From: Cadophora sp. MPI-SDFR-AT-0126
Lineage: Eukaryota; Ascomycota; Leotiomycetes; Helotiales; Ploettnerulaceae
DNA length: 64,000 nucleotides
Direction: 5' to 3'
Assembly (NCBI GenBank): GCA_020747065.1
Contig: JAGMVK010000012.1
Location: forward strand, 1,302,001-1,366,000
In this document: positions 52,942 through 64,000 of the stretch, piece by piece
Layout: every line of letters starts with the position of its first letter
Numbering within the stretch: the first letter of the stretch is position 1
Position numbers and translations under genes: made by a program
The notes under the pieces: model-generated
What the model saw: the letters and a program-made list of their open reading frames with translations, nothing else
Told to the model about the DNA's origin: nothing
The model's database searches: none

Positions 52942-54799
52942 TTATGAATCTTTCGTATGCTTTATCTCGATCTCGTTAACCCCGCTTTCCAAGTCCAGAC
53001 TTTCTGTCTTCCTGTCCTGCTTCTTTCTTTCTCGCCTCAGAATATCCCAACTCCAAAGTGGCAGCTCTTTCACTTCTTTCACCGATACGCGGCTGTCTGA
53101 ATCCTTTCTCTTTTCCGATATAGAGCTATCCGTATCATTCTCATGCAACTTGTCATCCCGCATTGCCGACAACTCGGACACTGGTGAAGCATCTAGCTCG
53201 TAACTATAAAAGTTGTGATCTAATTCCACAATCTTTGAGTCAGAGTTCTGTAACTCCACCGGGACCACTCCTGTCGCTTCATGTATTCGTTGCAGCTGCA
53301 ACTGATGTAGAAGCTTACATTCCGGGTCGTGATCGAGTTCAGACCTGGGTGAGGGCAACCCGCTTAATTCTGCTTTCCCACCTTGAAAGCTAGGATCACT
53401 TGCTCTCCAGCTATCGACGCTTTTGGAATTCATTCTGTCATGAGCTGCTGCGCGCTGAAGTGCTTTTTTTCGATGCTTCATGCACAAGGCAACAATAGCA
53501 ATGACAACGAGTAGTCCTACACTTACTCCGGAGGATGCTGCGATAGTGATTGTCCGAGAATTATCTGGTACATTTTCAGCCGTCTTGGTAATGTTCAATG
53601 CGACTGGCGCCTGGACGATAGTGTATGGAGACCAAGACCAATTTGTCATGACAGATTGGATCATCTTTCCGCTTGAGATGTAGAAGACGGAAGCAGAGTT
53701 ATCAGACGCATTCACTGACGTGGTAGCTGCCACGGGAGCATTCGGCGTGTCTGCGAGGGGCCAAGTTGAGGGCTCCATGAGAGGTTGAACCTGCCAGGTC
53801 TGGCCTCCGTCGGTGGACCAAATCCATTGTAGTTGTCTCATGGTATCTATGTAGAACAACATGGTCCACGAGTTGTAGAGGATTGTAGAGAACTTTCCAC
53901 TTTCAGGGCTCCAATTTGGCAGAGCCGGAATAGCAGAACCTGGTAGAAGTGAGAAATTTACCTTTCCAAGGGTTTGAGGAACATACCTTGACTCCAAGAT
54001 GTTGTCTGATTGATGAATGTTGAGTTTTTACTGATAGAAGATTGAATTTGGTCATCAGTGAATTGATATATTGTTTGCTGTGCCGGGACTGTGTCGTTGG
54101 GACTCGGCAGATATGTCGTTGCCAGGGCAGACGACTTTCCAGTCGTGCCATTCTTGACGAGAGCTCCATCAGCCCACTGAGTTGCGGAGTCAGCTCATCG
54201 AACCGATTTGAAAAGTGTGCTGGGGATCTTCCAATCATTACTTACGTAAGTGACGTCGCCTTGCGTAGTGTTTGAATAACTCAGCTGTCGAACAGAACCA
54301 TGTATGTCCTCGTAAGTCACCCGGTAACCAAAGTCTGAAGACAGCAAGGCAACCGATAATCCGGTCCCTTGTCTGACAGGAACTGTAACATCGGAAGAGA
54401 TGATGAATCCACCATAATTGGAACAGTTGCCAGATGAATATCGACATTTGAAAATTTGCTGACACAGACTATCATTGGCGGTCTGATAGAACACCGAACC
54501 CTGTTTTCGGTAAGTAATTATTGATATGATCTAAGAGTGAACTATACATAGACGGCCGAAGGGCTGCTGAAACCAGTGACTGCCATTGCTGTTCCATTTA
54601 CTGGCGGAATTGTTGGTGCAAATGATGACCATTTGTCACTGAAACCAGTTGCTTTATACACATTGTAAGAGATGTTTCCAGATATTTCATCGAGCTTTAT
54701 GACAGTAGGACCTCCACTTGAGTAAAAAGCGCCAATAGACTGAGCAGCAGAAAGCGAGAGTAAATAAGCCGAGGCGGCTAATAAAAATGACAGTCGCAT
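52942..54799 (-). CDS. Single-pass membrane protein with extracellular lectin-like region
   Basis: Four exons (54799-54548, 54500-54246, 54176-53987, 53939-52942; introns 47, 69 and 47 nt) give 564 residues. A signal peptide (LSFLLAASAYLLSLSAAQS) is followed by about 320 residues of short beta-rich repeats with many N-glycosylation sites (NGT, NST, NQT, NWS). Repeated aromatic blocks such as LQWIWSTDGGQTWQ recall fucose-lectin-like beta-propellers, a weak resemblance. One membrane helix (SVGLLVVIAIVALCM) and a basic stop-transfer KHRKK come next, then a 180-residue charged cytosolic tail. The topology fits a surface sensor or adhesion protein; function unknown. Confidence 0.82.
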
Positions 54800-56453
54800 G
54801 GTGCAGAACAACGAGAAGAAGAATGGACGCTCGGACAATCCATTTCAAGGTCTTCTTCAAGTATTAATATCAATAATGGTAGAGTCACAAGATTAACAGG
54901 GTGGGTTGAATATCCACAGTATGATATTGAGAAAGTGCTCGACGAAGAAAAATACCTCGCCTAATGCTCGCCAAGACATGTACAAGAATCTCCACTTCAT
55001 CGTTTCTTACTCGTGGAATTTCTAAACCCCATGTCATTCGGTACCGAATGACGGGGATCTGGCCTGGAGTATTTCTCGAAAACAAAAAGCTGGAGTGATT
55101 TGGTGCTCTGATATGCGCGGCGCAAAATGTGCAGCCTCCTGGGGGCAGAAAAAGGAAAGCGTTAGCACAGCCACTGAGGACACCTCGGTCCTTTCATTAA
55201 TCCGATAGGGCTGTCAACAAATCTGCTGCAAGCAAGAGGAGAGGCTGAGCTGAATAATCTCCACTGCAGACGGTGTGAATAATCAGATTGCATGCCACGT
55301 GCATATCGGAGAATTTACCCATGCGCGTCTCGCGACCTTCTCTTTTTGTCAGCAAGATAGCCGCCAAGTCCACAAGACTTCGATGTTGGAATCGTCACAG
55401 GGCCATAGAATCCCATTCTTGAAAATTATTTTTAGGACCCCAATCCAATAGTCCCATCTATGCAGATGTCGCGCTACTAATATCCGTTACTGCAAAGGTC
55501 CATCAAACATAGTTGAAGTATCATGAATGATCAGTCGGTCCGGCTTGGAGACAATTGTAGTCAAGATTCAAATCAGTCGACACAAATAACGCGGTGTGGC
55601 TTAATTCCTGGTTATCATCTCGCATGTGAGACCTTCGCCGATTCTAGGAGTCGATGATCCGAGATGTACGATCTGTAGGTGGAGCCTTTCAAACGTCTAG
55701 ACGCGACATCGGTCCAACATGTGTCGAGTTAAAGACCGCTCCTAGCCTTATCAGAACTTCTGATCAAACATTTCCAAAGTCCAGCACGATCGCATTCCTT
55801 GTATTTGAGCAACAGACCGTCCTGAGTTTACCACCTAACGCTTCTACCCATTGATCACCGCTTCTAGCGACCCAAATCTACGCTATATAGAATATCATTG
55901 GCTGACTAGAATATGCTTATCAACGGTAGATAATCACTCCCGAGTGGAAAGAGGATCGGCTGCGATGTCACGACTTTCGCTAGATTCGGTTCATTAGCGC
56001 GTTTACCCTGTCGCCGACTTACTTGTTAGCCGACACCCGCTCATTGGAAGTCACGACCTCGGTCACACTAGTTGTTGTTCGAAGGATACTGCAATTGTGA
56101 ATCTTTGGAGAAGTTAGCGGTGTGAGATGAAGACCACTTCGTTCCATAATTTCAAGTAACGCTTCTGACATAGATACGGCTCTCTTCCAAACAGCTATCA
56201 CCACGGATGCAATAAATAATCTTCCGGACAGGCCTCCAACAAATCTAAATTCTCTGAACCGCTTTACATAGTCTGACGTCCTTTTAGTAACCTGTCGATA
56301 CGGCGACATGGGACCAGGTGTGGTATCCGTACCCCCGTGATTTGCTTCAAGTCCCGCGACCGGCACAACAGGGTGTTTGACTGGTGACCTCGATGAGAGA
56401 AGTCTCCATATCTACCCTAGGTAATCAAGACTCGTATATTCCCACTAGATACA
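54800..56453. other. Intergenic
   Basis: About 1.65 kb without a supported gene. A minus frame at 56019-56366 and a plus frame at 55654-55854 have no domain and no splice partners I could find. Confidence 0.4.
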
Positions 56454-58493
56454 TCATCGCAAATCTCTACGAAGCCCAGCTTCCACATCCACATCCCCAA
56501 GGTTTACCTCTGAACTCCCATTACACAACGATAACTCCTTCATAAATCGATCAATATCCCGAACTTTCTGCCTCTCTTCTTCTTTGAGCGACGGTACCCC
56601 AGATCTCAGCCGAGGCATCTCATATGGAAGCGTTGCCGTCCAGTTCGACCACTTCCGAATAACTGCAATCGCCTCCTCAGGAGAAATCTCAAACCACTCA
56701 ATGTGCTGCTTCAAACAACCTTTGCAATAGATTTTGATCCTGCGATGGTCCAGCTCCGCGTGGCATAAAGCCTCAATGCGCTTGGCATTTCGCACCGGTA
56801 TAGCAGAGCTGGAAGAAATTGGGTATAGGGTTCTAGCGACCCTGTTGCAGTCGAAGGTCCAGTCTTGATGGCGCACCTTGACGGGACCACGGGTGTATCC
56901 AAGTTTCACGAAGCCACTGTTTCCTTCAACCTCATAGAGATAAACATATCCCTCCTGCTGGTCAATCTCATCCAAAGGCCTCTTGAGTTCGCTTTGAATC
57001 AGATGATATGACGATTTGTAGTCAGCAAGTCTATTGCCCCTCGAAAGAATGTCGAAAGGGGTCCTGTCATAAGTATTCGGCCAGAATGCGGCTGGATCTT
57101 GAGCCAAATCTAGAGCTAATGGTCGCGAGCTTCTCGGAGCTGGCAGTCCTCGATTCTGCGAGACGAGGGTATTGTTGTTCTTGGTAGAATACCTTCTAGT
57201 CTCTCGAGCATCAGGAGTACGTGTCTGACTTCTGGATCCGCCTGACGCATTACTTGCAATGGACGGCATCATCTTTGGACCGCCCTTTTTCCGGATCTCA
57301 AAAATGCTCAACTTCCACTGTGCCACATATTTGAGAGGCCGACGATTGATATGGTGATGACAGTACATATTCGCTTCAAGGATCTTGAGAAAGCCGTCAA
57401 GATAGGCATCGTCTAAGTACACTTCTGGCTTGATGATCTCATCAATCGTCTTCGAACAATTCTGAACCCTTTGCCCCCCTATTCCCATCTTACAGCGCTT
57501 GTCGGACGTCGTTATCCCAATGCATTGAGTAGAGACTTGATCAAGAGCTTTTCTGATTTGCTTCTCAAACGACGGTTCGGTATTGCCGTCTCCATCGGGA
57601 AAGACCGTGGCCCAAGTTTCGATTCGAGATTCTTTGTAGTTAGGGGATCTATGATAATTGCAATGTACAATCATGACTAGTTTTTCTAGCTCGGATTCGA
57701 ATTCTAGAGATGATCGTGTGAGAGTTATCATCGACTCGAGCTGAGAATTGATCTGGACATCCGTATCTTTTGATCTTGGCATTTGACAAGGCGCCCCATC
57801 CTTCTTAATACAGCAGCATCGCCAAACATCAAGACCCAGATGGGCCTTCAAGCTTGTGACTTTGATGTAATTTCTGTTCCCTGCTGGCTTCTCCTTGGAC
57901 GTCAAAGCCGACTCGTTCCGAGGAGGAGTTGTTGGAGGAGTACGGAGCTTAGAAGGAGATATCCCTGATGAACGGAATCCATCTTCGAGCCCTCTTCGGG
58001 ATGGTGAAATGTATATATCTAGATGACGTGAACTATTCGGAGGACTTGTTGGAGGAGTAAATGGCGAGGCAGAAGCTATTCTTGACGAGAGGACTTCGTC
58101 AACGCTTGCCCTCTGGCGTCTGGGATAATTTGTTTGAGGTGGCCACTTTGGAGGGCTCGTGGGAGGAGTATGTGGTGCAGATGGAGCTATCCCGGATGAT
58201 CGGACATCATTTTCGGACCCTCTTGGGGCATCGTGATTGTATGATCTCGTAGCTTCCGTTCGAGACGACCTCCACCCTGGAGGATTTGTAGGAAGGGTAA
58301 CTACCTGTCCAGCTCTAGTAGGTAAAGCTATCCCCAACGAACGGACATCGTCTTCGAACCCTAGCCGTGCTTTGCAAACGTCAGGTCTCGTTTGATGCGA
58401 AGTACTTGAAGGCTGCGAGTTGGAATTCTGGGACCCGGCATCACGGCTATGCCAGCTGTCCATCTCGTCACACGTATTCTTGCTTGAAGACAT
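56454..58493 (-). CDS. T5orf172/MUG113-type (GIY-YIG superfamily) protein with N-terminal repeats
   Basis: Single exon, 679 residues. The C-terminal third contains YVYLYEVEGNSGFVKLGYT, RHQDWTFDC and RIEALCHAELDHRRIKIYC, then KQHIEWFEIS: the core of the T5orf172/DUF1766 domain, a divergent GIY-YIG nuclease-like fold. In fission yeast the member Mug113 is induced in meiosis; biochemical activity in fungi is unproven. The first 200 residues carry four degenerate repeats built on (D/E)xxxSSGI(A/S)PS followed by TPPTSPP. A middle Cys/His-bearing region (DVWRCCCIKKDGAPCQMP, CIGITTSDKRCKMGIGGQ) could bind metal. Probably nuclear or cytosolic; no signal peptide. Confidence 0.82.
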   Translation of the reverse strand: MSSSKNTCDEMDSWHSRDAGSQNSNSQPSSTSHQTRPDVCKARLGFEDDVRSLGIALPTRAGQVVTLPTNPPGWRSSRTEATRSYNHDAPRGSENDVRSSGIAPSAPHTPPTSPPKWPPQTNYPRRQRASVDEVLSSRIASASPFTPPTSPPNSSRHLDIYISPSRRGLEDGFRSSGISPSKLRTPPTTPPRNESALTSKEKPAGNRNYIKVTSLKAHLGLDVWRCCCIKKDGAPCQMPRSKDTDVQINSQLESMITLTRSSLEFESELEKLVMIVHCNYHRSPNYKESRIETWATVFPDGDGNTEPSFEKQIRKALDQVSTQCIGITTSDKRCKMGIGGQRVQNCSKTIDEIIKPEVYLDDAYLDGFLKILEANMYCHHHINRRPLKYVAQWKLSIFEIRKKGGPKMMPSIASNASGGSRSQTRTPDARETRRYSTKNNNTLVSQNRGLPAPRSSRPLALDLAQDPAAFWPNTYDRTPFDILSRGNRLADYKSSYHLIQSELKRPLDEIDQQEGYVYLYEVEGNSGFVKLGYTRGPVKVRHQDWTFDCNRVARTLYPISSSSAIPVRNAKRIEALCHAELDHRRIKIYCKGCLKQHIEWFEISPEEAIAVIRKWSNWTATLPYEMPRLRSGVPSLKEEERQKVRDIDRFMKELSLCNGSSEVNLGDVDVEAGLRRDLR

Positions 58494-59312
58494 GATTCAC
58501 ACGGAGATATTGCCAGGTAACGATGTTCACGTACGAATATGAGATAATGAAATAGTAAGATGTACTCTACAGAGGCAGAAGCCCGCAATCCTCCTCAAGC
58601 CACGTCGGCGCGTAAACTGGATGAGCGAGCGGACTCGGTGAATAACGTGGCTTGCTGAGTAATTGCAAAATCGGACCTCAGCGGTTGAAGCCCAATGTAA
58701 CCCCTCTTTTTAAGCGCCAAGGCTCAATTCATACGAATGCATGCCTTACGGGCGTCCGCCTACTTGAATATTGTGTGGGGTCAACAACTGAATGCGATGG
58801 AGAAGAACGGGGAAATTGATTGATCATGCCTTGCCATCCCATCCAATCCCATCCCATCCCATACCGTGCCACGCCAAACATCAATGTATATCCACGACCA
58901 AGTCCTCTCTGCATATTCAAAGCATCTGTATATATATCTGTATCTACAACAAAAGAAATGAAAGCATTCATCCTCCCTTCCTGAAGATTTATGCATTCAT
59001 GCAAGCTTGGGTATATCATTCAAACGGACAATCATTCAGCCAAACAGACGACAGAATCATACGCCATCGTCCCATCCTAATATCATATCCCTCCCGCTTT
59101 CAATATGCCACCGTCTTAACACCCGAGTAAAATCAAGAACAGACTAAACCACAATTTCAAGCCAAGCCTACGAAAATCAAGCAGGCTCGGATCAAATCTC
59201 TTTCCTTGATTTTTTTCCTTCGCTCCTGTCTTTTTGGATGTCATGACCAACATTTCCTCTTTAATCACCGCAATAACGCAACAAATAAACACCCACACAG
59301 CAATATCTACAT
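58494..59312. other. Intergenic
   Basis: Region between the 5' side of the T5orf172 gene and the 3' end of the WAPL gene. It contains a short CCATC array and otherwise no supported feature. Confidence 0.4.
58834..58863. repeat. Short (CCATC)n-type array
   Basis: About six CCATC/CCAAT-like units in tandem with one variant unit. Confidence 0.6.
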
Positions 59313-62300
59313 CTACACCTTCAACCCCTTGACACCCTTCAACTTCTTGACCAAAGCCTCAAGCCGTTCCGTGAGGCCCGTCTGAGGAGAATAGCCTTCC
59401 TCATCAGCGGCGATCATATCAACAGTCTTATGGTGACCGATGAACTCCTCGATGGATGCAACAATTGGGCGGAGTGTCTTGCGAGGCTGGCGGGCTTGGA
59501 TACGTTCTGCTAGCTGTGGCAGCATAGAGAGGAAACCGAGCAGCACCGAAAGGTAGCCAAATGCGACGTTTTTCTGGGATTCTTGGACTGAGTCCGCCTG
59601 TGAGGTGCGTTAGTCATAAGATAGCTGAAGTTAAATAAGTGGATCCATACCTGTGATGTGCGCTCCAGACTATCAGCGAAGGCAGAAACCATCCCATCGA
59701 GCGGATCGCTACTATCACTTTCCAATGTCTGGAGACTCTCTCGACATGCTGGACTCCATTCTGCGAAATTGATCATCACACCCAAGACGAGGATGAGATG
59801 GTCAACTGCCACAGAGAGATCCTCCTCGAGCATGAACCGAGATATTTGGTTGAAACGAGTGACCATTACCTGGCCCATAGCTGACATCAATGAAGCTCTC
59901 GCGAACACATCAGAAGCTCTCGGGTTGTTGTTCGTAACGTTGAGCGTCAGTCGTAGAAGCAAAATCTGCAGCACACCAAACTCCTCGAGTGGCCGAGTCG
60001 ATGAAATTTGGAGTTCATCTCCAATAATAGGAAGAAACTCGTTAATCCAGATGGTCTCATCCTGAACAGTTCTGGCAGTAATTGAGTGAGACTCTAGTGC
60101 TGACAAGGCCAGGTAGAAGTCAATGGCAGACTTTTCCTTTGGGAGCGCCCATGACTGCGCATCCGTAGCTGACTTGACGATGGCAAAGAGATTCGTGGTT
60201 AGTTCTTTGCTGAATATGTCGGCGGCACTTCCTGCTTCTCGTGTTTGACGTACCATGAGCTCGAGGCATTTCAAGGCAATCGTTCTTGGAGATATTGATT
60301 GGGGCTTGAGATCTTCCCAGACATGCGATTGAAGAAGATAATCCTGGTACTCCGAGATGAGAGACTGAGCAACTTTGGACATGTTATTCTTCCTGTCTTT
60401 CGCCACGAGATTGATGCTGGACTGGTTCTCAAGCAGGCGAATTAAAAGTCTGGTGATGCCCTGACGTCGTAATTGTGAAACGATATGGGGCATATTGCCT
60501 TCCATCAACAGTGACACAAGGATCGTGACCATCAAGAAACCAGAAACGATCTCCGTTTCCAGTCCGAGATGTAGGAATAGCCTCTGCTCCATCCCATTCG
60601 AGCGAAATTGACGAGAGAAATTCTTGTCTTGCATCTTATGTGCTAGATCCAGAAGACCAGAACGTCGCATCGAGGGAGTAGTCTTGCCAGGACTACCGAT
60701 GCGATCCAAGAAGTCCTGTACTTCATCAAGGAAGCGATTATTAGCACCTGCTTGCCTCAACTCGTGAACACTCCTAATGGTTGCTACCGAATCGTCTTCA
60801 ACGTCCACCTCTTCATTAAAGCTGGCTAGTGGCTTCAAGATCGGGATCGATGCTCGTCGCCCTCGTCTTCCTTGTGCGGTTTGTGGCGGTACAGTCGGTA
60901 ATTCCATCGCTAATTGAGACATTAGGTCATCCTCGTTCAACATGGATCGCTGCTTGGCATATGTGAATTTGGGACCCGTCACTTGAGAATTCTGACTCTC
61001 CGACACCAGGGCGGGCTGCAGTGTTTGGCTGGCGGGAGCATCTTCCATCACGATATCCAGATCGACAGAATGGCTCGAATCAGGAGCATCATCCTCATCC
61101 TCATCCTCATCCTCAGATTCTTCAGAAGAATCGGAGGAATTGGCCGCCTGTTCTACTAGTGAATCTATCAATCTTCTCCTCGGAATACTTCTGGTTGTTT
61201 TCTGAGGTGGTTTTGATATGCCAGCTGGTCGTGCTAATGGGCTTCGTACTTTCGGAGCAGCTGTAGGCGCTCTCTTTCCGACTGCTTTGGTCTCGACCAC
61301 TTCACTCTCACTTCCAGCGTTGCTATCATCTGTGCTGTTCTCATCAGGCTCGAGCAGCGCGTGCCACATTTCCTTGCCCTTCGGTGAAATGTGCCGTCCC
61401 GTTGGGTCTACATCCATCATATCCACATCGCTGAGGTTGACTGAAGGGGTCCCAACTTCCGGTTCTGGCGAAACACTCAGTTTTTCAGGAGTGGCTGGCG
61501 GCTGAGGTTGCTTCTGCGTTAATTGTTGTATCTTTGGCCTGGCCACCATCCTGGGAAACTGTGCTGCTTTTGGCGAAGTATTCCGTACTTTTGGAGGCCT
61601 CGCGTTCAACTTCGGAATAAGGTGGGTCTTGTTCCCCGGCAGTCGCTTCAGGGCAGGCTCGTCTGGAGATAACTTCAATTTCTTCCTGCTTGCCATCTCC
61701 TCCGTCCCACTTGTAGGTGCCTTGTGAGTGACCTGCGAAACTCCGTTCACTATGGTCTTCTTGACCAACTTTTTAACCGGCCTAGGAGTCGGTAGGACTT
61801 CATCGTCACTGCTAGGCATATCAAACACATTCTTCTTTGGCGTTGCTGCTGGCGAAGAAGAGATCGACATGGGCTGCTGCAGCTTCAGTGGCTGCTTGGC
61901 TGGAGGTGTCCTGGCTCCCTTCCTAACTGGTGCTTCGTCTTCACTTGGTATATCGTATATACCTTTCACTGGGGATGGTGGAGCAGGTGTCCTTGATACG
62001 GACCTTCGCAGAACAGACTTGACTTTCGCAGACTCTGGTGCTGGCTTTCGAACCGGCTTTCTTGCGGCAGGTTTCGGGGCAGGCGCATCGTTATCGGATT
62101 CGGGTACGTCGAAGATACTCGCGGAAGGATTGGATGTAGGTGCTCTCGAGATGGCTGTGGGTCGAGTCACCTTTGGTTTGGGAGGTGTTACTCTCTTCTG
62201 TACGGACTTTGGTCGCGGAGCCTCGTCCTCACTTTCGGGCACATCGAATATGTTCCCGGATTTCGCAGATGGAGTTGTGGATACGGATCTTTCGCGAACT

Positions 62301-62518
62301 GCTTTCAGCTTTGAAGGCGTAGTAGGGCGAGTGGTTGAAGGAGCCTCCAGGGCTATGCTGGTGAGAACTGGCGCATTGATCTTCATCTGGGGATCAGGCG
62401 TCTGCGACTTTCGCGCCATCGAAGCAAAGCCATGGTATTCCGGTATCCTCCTCCTGGCAGCCTTTCCGTACGTCGTAATCTTCTTCCTGGGAAGAGCTCC
62501 ATCCTGAAAGGTTGCCAT
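59313..62518 (-). CDS. WAPL-family cohesin release factor
   Basis: Wings-apart-like protein (Rad61/Wpl1 in yeasts), which with Pds5 unloads cohesin from chromosomes. Two exons (62518-59651, 59597-59313; 53-nt phase-0 intron) give 1050 residues. The N-terminus KITTYGKAARRRIPEY is the conserved fungal start. The first 300 residues are disordered and hold four spaced copies of an acidic motif (IFDVPESEDEAP, IFDVPESDNDAP, IYDIPSEDEAP, VFDMPSSDDE). The helical WAPL domain runs from about RFLDEVQDFLDRI through DLAHKMQDKNFSRQF to the C-terminus, including VLGVMINFAEWSP and GFLSMLPQLAERI. Nuclear. It is divergent from the next gene on the right. Confidence 0.9.
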
Positions 62519-63750
62519 GATTGTTGTTGAATCTAGGTGTTCGTAGATCGAAGTTCGGCGGTATGTACGAGATCATGAAGAGATGAACTAGTTCGGAGAC
62601 GCGAAGTGAATTCTGTTTCTTGCGGACAGATCGAGTGAATAGATGGACATCTTCAAGGAGCGACCATGATGTATTTATCAGAGAGGTGAAAGAAGTGCCG
62701 GATTCGTAGGTAGCTGAGTTGGCGGGGGTTGTATGGTGTTTCGAGGTTCAGATGTAAATAAAGGAAGCCATAAAGTTCGCGACCTGATTGACGCACGGCA
62801 CGGGCAGGGCAGGGCCCGCGCTAGTCTTGCCAAGCAAAGTAACAAGTGAATTGAGCGGCTAACAAAGTGACACTTCTCACTTCTGAAATCATGTTCATTC
62901 TGATTACTTTATCAGGCAGACTTAATAACTACTACATGACAGAATTGCTTTAGGAAGTCTTTGCTGTTGTCATGAAATCTGGTGATTGTTTGTGAAGTCT
63001 TGTGAAGATATGCAAGCGCCTCAACTTCTCTTCTTCTCCCTTGTGCCGCTTGCGGAAGCAGCCCTCACTCAACCCTGGCCTAGCCTAGTCTTGCCCTGGC
63101 TGGCTGCTGCCGTAATGTAAAAGTAGTGGTGGTGGCTGTTCTTAGTCACAACTCTCTCTCATACACTAGTAACACTACTGTACTGATCTGACTCGGCTCT
63201 GACCTTCCCTTCTTATCTGCTCTGCCTCTTGATTCGACCCCTCCTTGTCTTCTTCTGTACCCCGCTCACGCGACAGTCTATCCAGTCCAGTCCAGTCCAG
63301 TCCTTTTCAGTCCAATTGGATCCATCCTTCTTCACAAAAACAGATCTGGACCTGGATCTGACTGACTGGGCTGAGACAGGGCAAGGCGGAGGTGACCGCC
63401 GCTAATTCAAGCTCAACCTGCTTCTGACTTTATATCTGAAGTATGATACAAGTTCATCTCGTACTTGTCCTTTGAATTTCATACAGCCGAAAAAAAGTTC
63501 AAGCTAGCAAAACACATACCTCGCTCAGTCCTTGACTACCAAGATATCTCACCAGCACCTCGACTTGAATCCAGTCACAACACAGCCCACCCTTGATTAG
63601 GCCAGGCGCAAGGCTTGATAGAGCTGTTCTTCACAACGCTGCAAACCCCAGTCGTTCAGCAAACACTTCACAATTAGTATCTCGTACCAATCGAGTATCT
63701 AGTCAATTGGACCCAACCAAAAAAGATCTGCTCATCCTACCAATCCCACG
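62519..63750. other. Divergent intergenic region, CT-rich leader
   Basis: About 1.2 kb between WAPL (-) and the phosphoribosyltransferase (+). The right half is CT-rich with a short tandem array; no frame is supported. Confidence 0.4.
63281..63303. repeat. (TCCAG)n array
   Basis: Four and a half tandem TCCAG units in the leader of the following gene. Confidence 0.7.
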
Positions 63751-63902
63751 ATGTCTTCCGCACCAAAAGACACACCGCAGCAGAGCGTAGGCCCAGAATA
63801 CCGACCAGAGAAGCAGAAGCCCATCGCCACAGTCTCAAAAGCTGTCCCCTTTGAGAATGTGCACACATTAGCACAGACACCGCAGCTCATTGCTCTCTTG
63901 AC
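63751..63902 (+). CDS. Probable uracil phosphoribosyltransferase, first exon (partial)
   Basis: Only the first 50 codons are in the window. The start MSSAPKDTPQQS is followed by FENVHTLAQTPQLIALLT, which resembles the conserved N-terminal block of fungal uracil phosphoribosyltransferases (FUR1 family), the pyrimidine-salvage enzymes that make UMP from uracil. The exon ends in phase 2 at donor GTGAGT (63903 onward), and the intron runs off the window end. Call rests on this short match, so it is tentative. Confidence 0.55.
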
Positions 63903-64000
63903 GTGAGTAGACTGCATTATGCTCTACCTATTTCTCGCCCTCTCTCATATCTCATATCTCACTTCTTTTCTCACATGAGATTATGAGATCTCGAGATCAC

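Noticed and set aside
61728..62507. Long plus-strand frame of 259 codons opposite WAPL
   Set aside because: It is antisense to the repeat-rich N-terminus of WAPL, is rich in Gly/Ser/Leu as expected of a shadow frame, and has no domain.
1..64000. CRISPR arrays, bacterial operons, riboswitches
   Set aside because: The sequence is fungal nuclear DNA with spliced genes; no regularly spaced repeat array was seen.

Overview
The window is a 64 kb piece of nuclear DNA from a filamentous ascomycete (Pezizomycotina). Most genes carry short introns of about 40-80 nt with fungal splice signals, and the gene content is typical of that group: an ERMES subunit (MMM1), a VRG4-type GDP-mannose transporter, an inositolphosphorylceramide mannosyltransferase, a Zn(II)2Cys6 regulator, bZIP-DUF3425 and DUF3602 proteins, and a Fot1/pogo-like DNA transposon. 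I cannot fix the genus; the repertoire would suit a Leotiomycete or a related class. All gene models below were spliced by eye. Where I give exon coordinates the phases were checked to be consistent.

Left part (1-24 kb): a secreted type-B carboxylesterase (-), a secreted galactose-oxidase-like copper oxidase with PAN-like modules (+), acireductone dioxygenase of methionine salvage (-), a Par32-like DUF3602 protein (+), an intron-bearing tRNA-Gly(UCC) (-), and the divergent pair TXNDC9/PLP1 (-) and VRG4 (+). The shared promoter region of that pair is split by a 2.4 kb pogo-like element with 80-bp perfect terminal inverted repeats. Then come MMM1 (+), a bZIP-DUF3425 factor (+) and an atypical NAD(P)-binding protein (-).

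Middle part (24-42 kb): an AT-rich, gene-poor tract with a decayed WD40 fragment, a short inverted-repeat element and a dispersed 81-bp repeat. It also holds two small multi-exon genes that are not obvious from single open frames. It is followed by an aldo/keto reductase (-), a large multi-pass membrane protein (+), an in-frame fusion of an Old Yellow Enzyme to the C-terminal part of an NtaA/DszA-type FMN monooxygenase that is then broken by a frameshift (+), the sphingolipid mannosyltransferase (+), and a large fungal C2H2-like protein (-).

Right part (42-64 kb): a compact group that looks like a catabolic cluster. It has a zinc alcohol dehydrogenase (-), an Fe(II)/2-oxoglutarate dioxygenase resembling fungal xanthine dioxygenase (-), an alpha/beta hydrolase (+), a Zn2Cys6 regulator (-) and an NCS1/Fur-type nucleobase or allantoin permease (+). 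After it come a single-pass membrane protein with an extracellular lectin-like region (-), a T5orf172/MUG113 GIY-YIG-type protein (-), a WAPL cohesin-release factor (-), and the first exon of a probable uracil phosphoribosyltransferase (+) cut by the window end. The uptake, oxidation, hydrolysis and regulation functions in 42.4-52.8 kb are the best candidate for a functionally linked system; the substrate is inferred, not shown.
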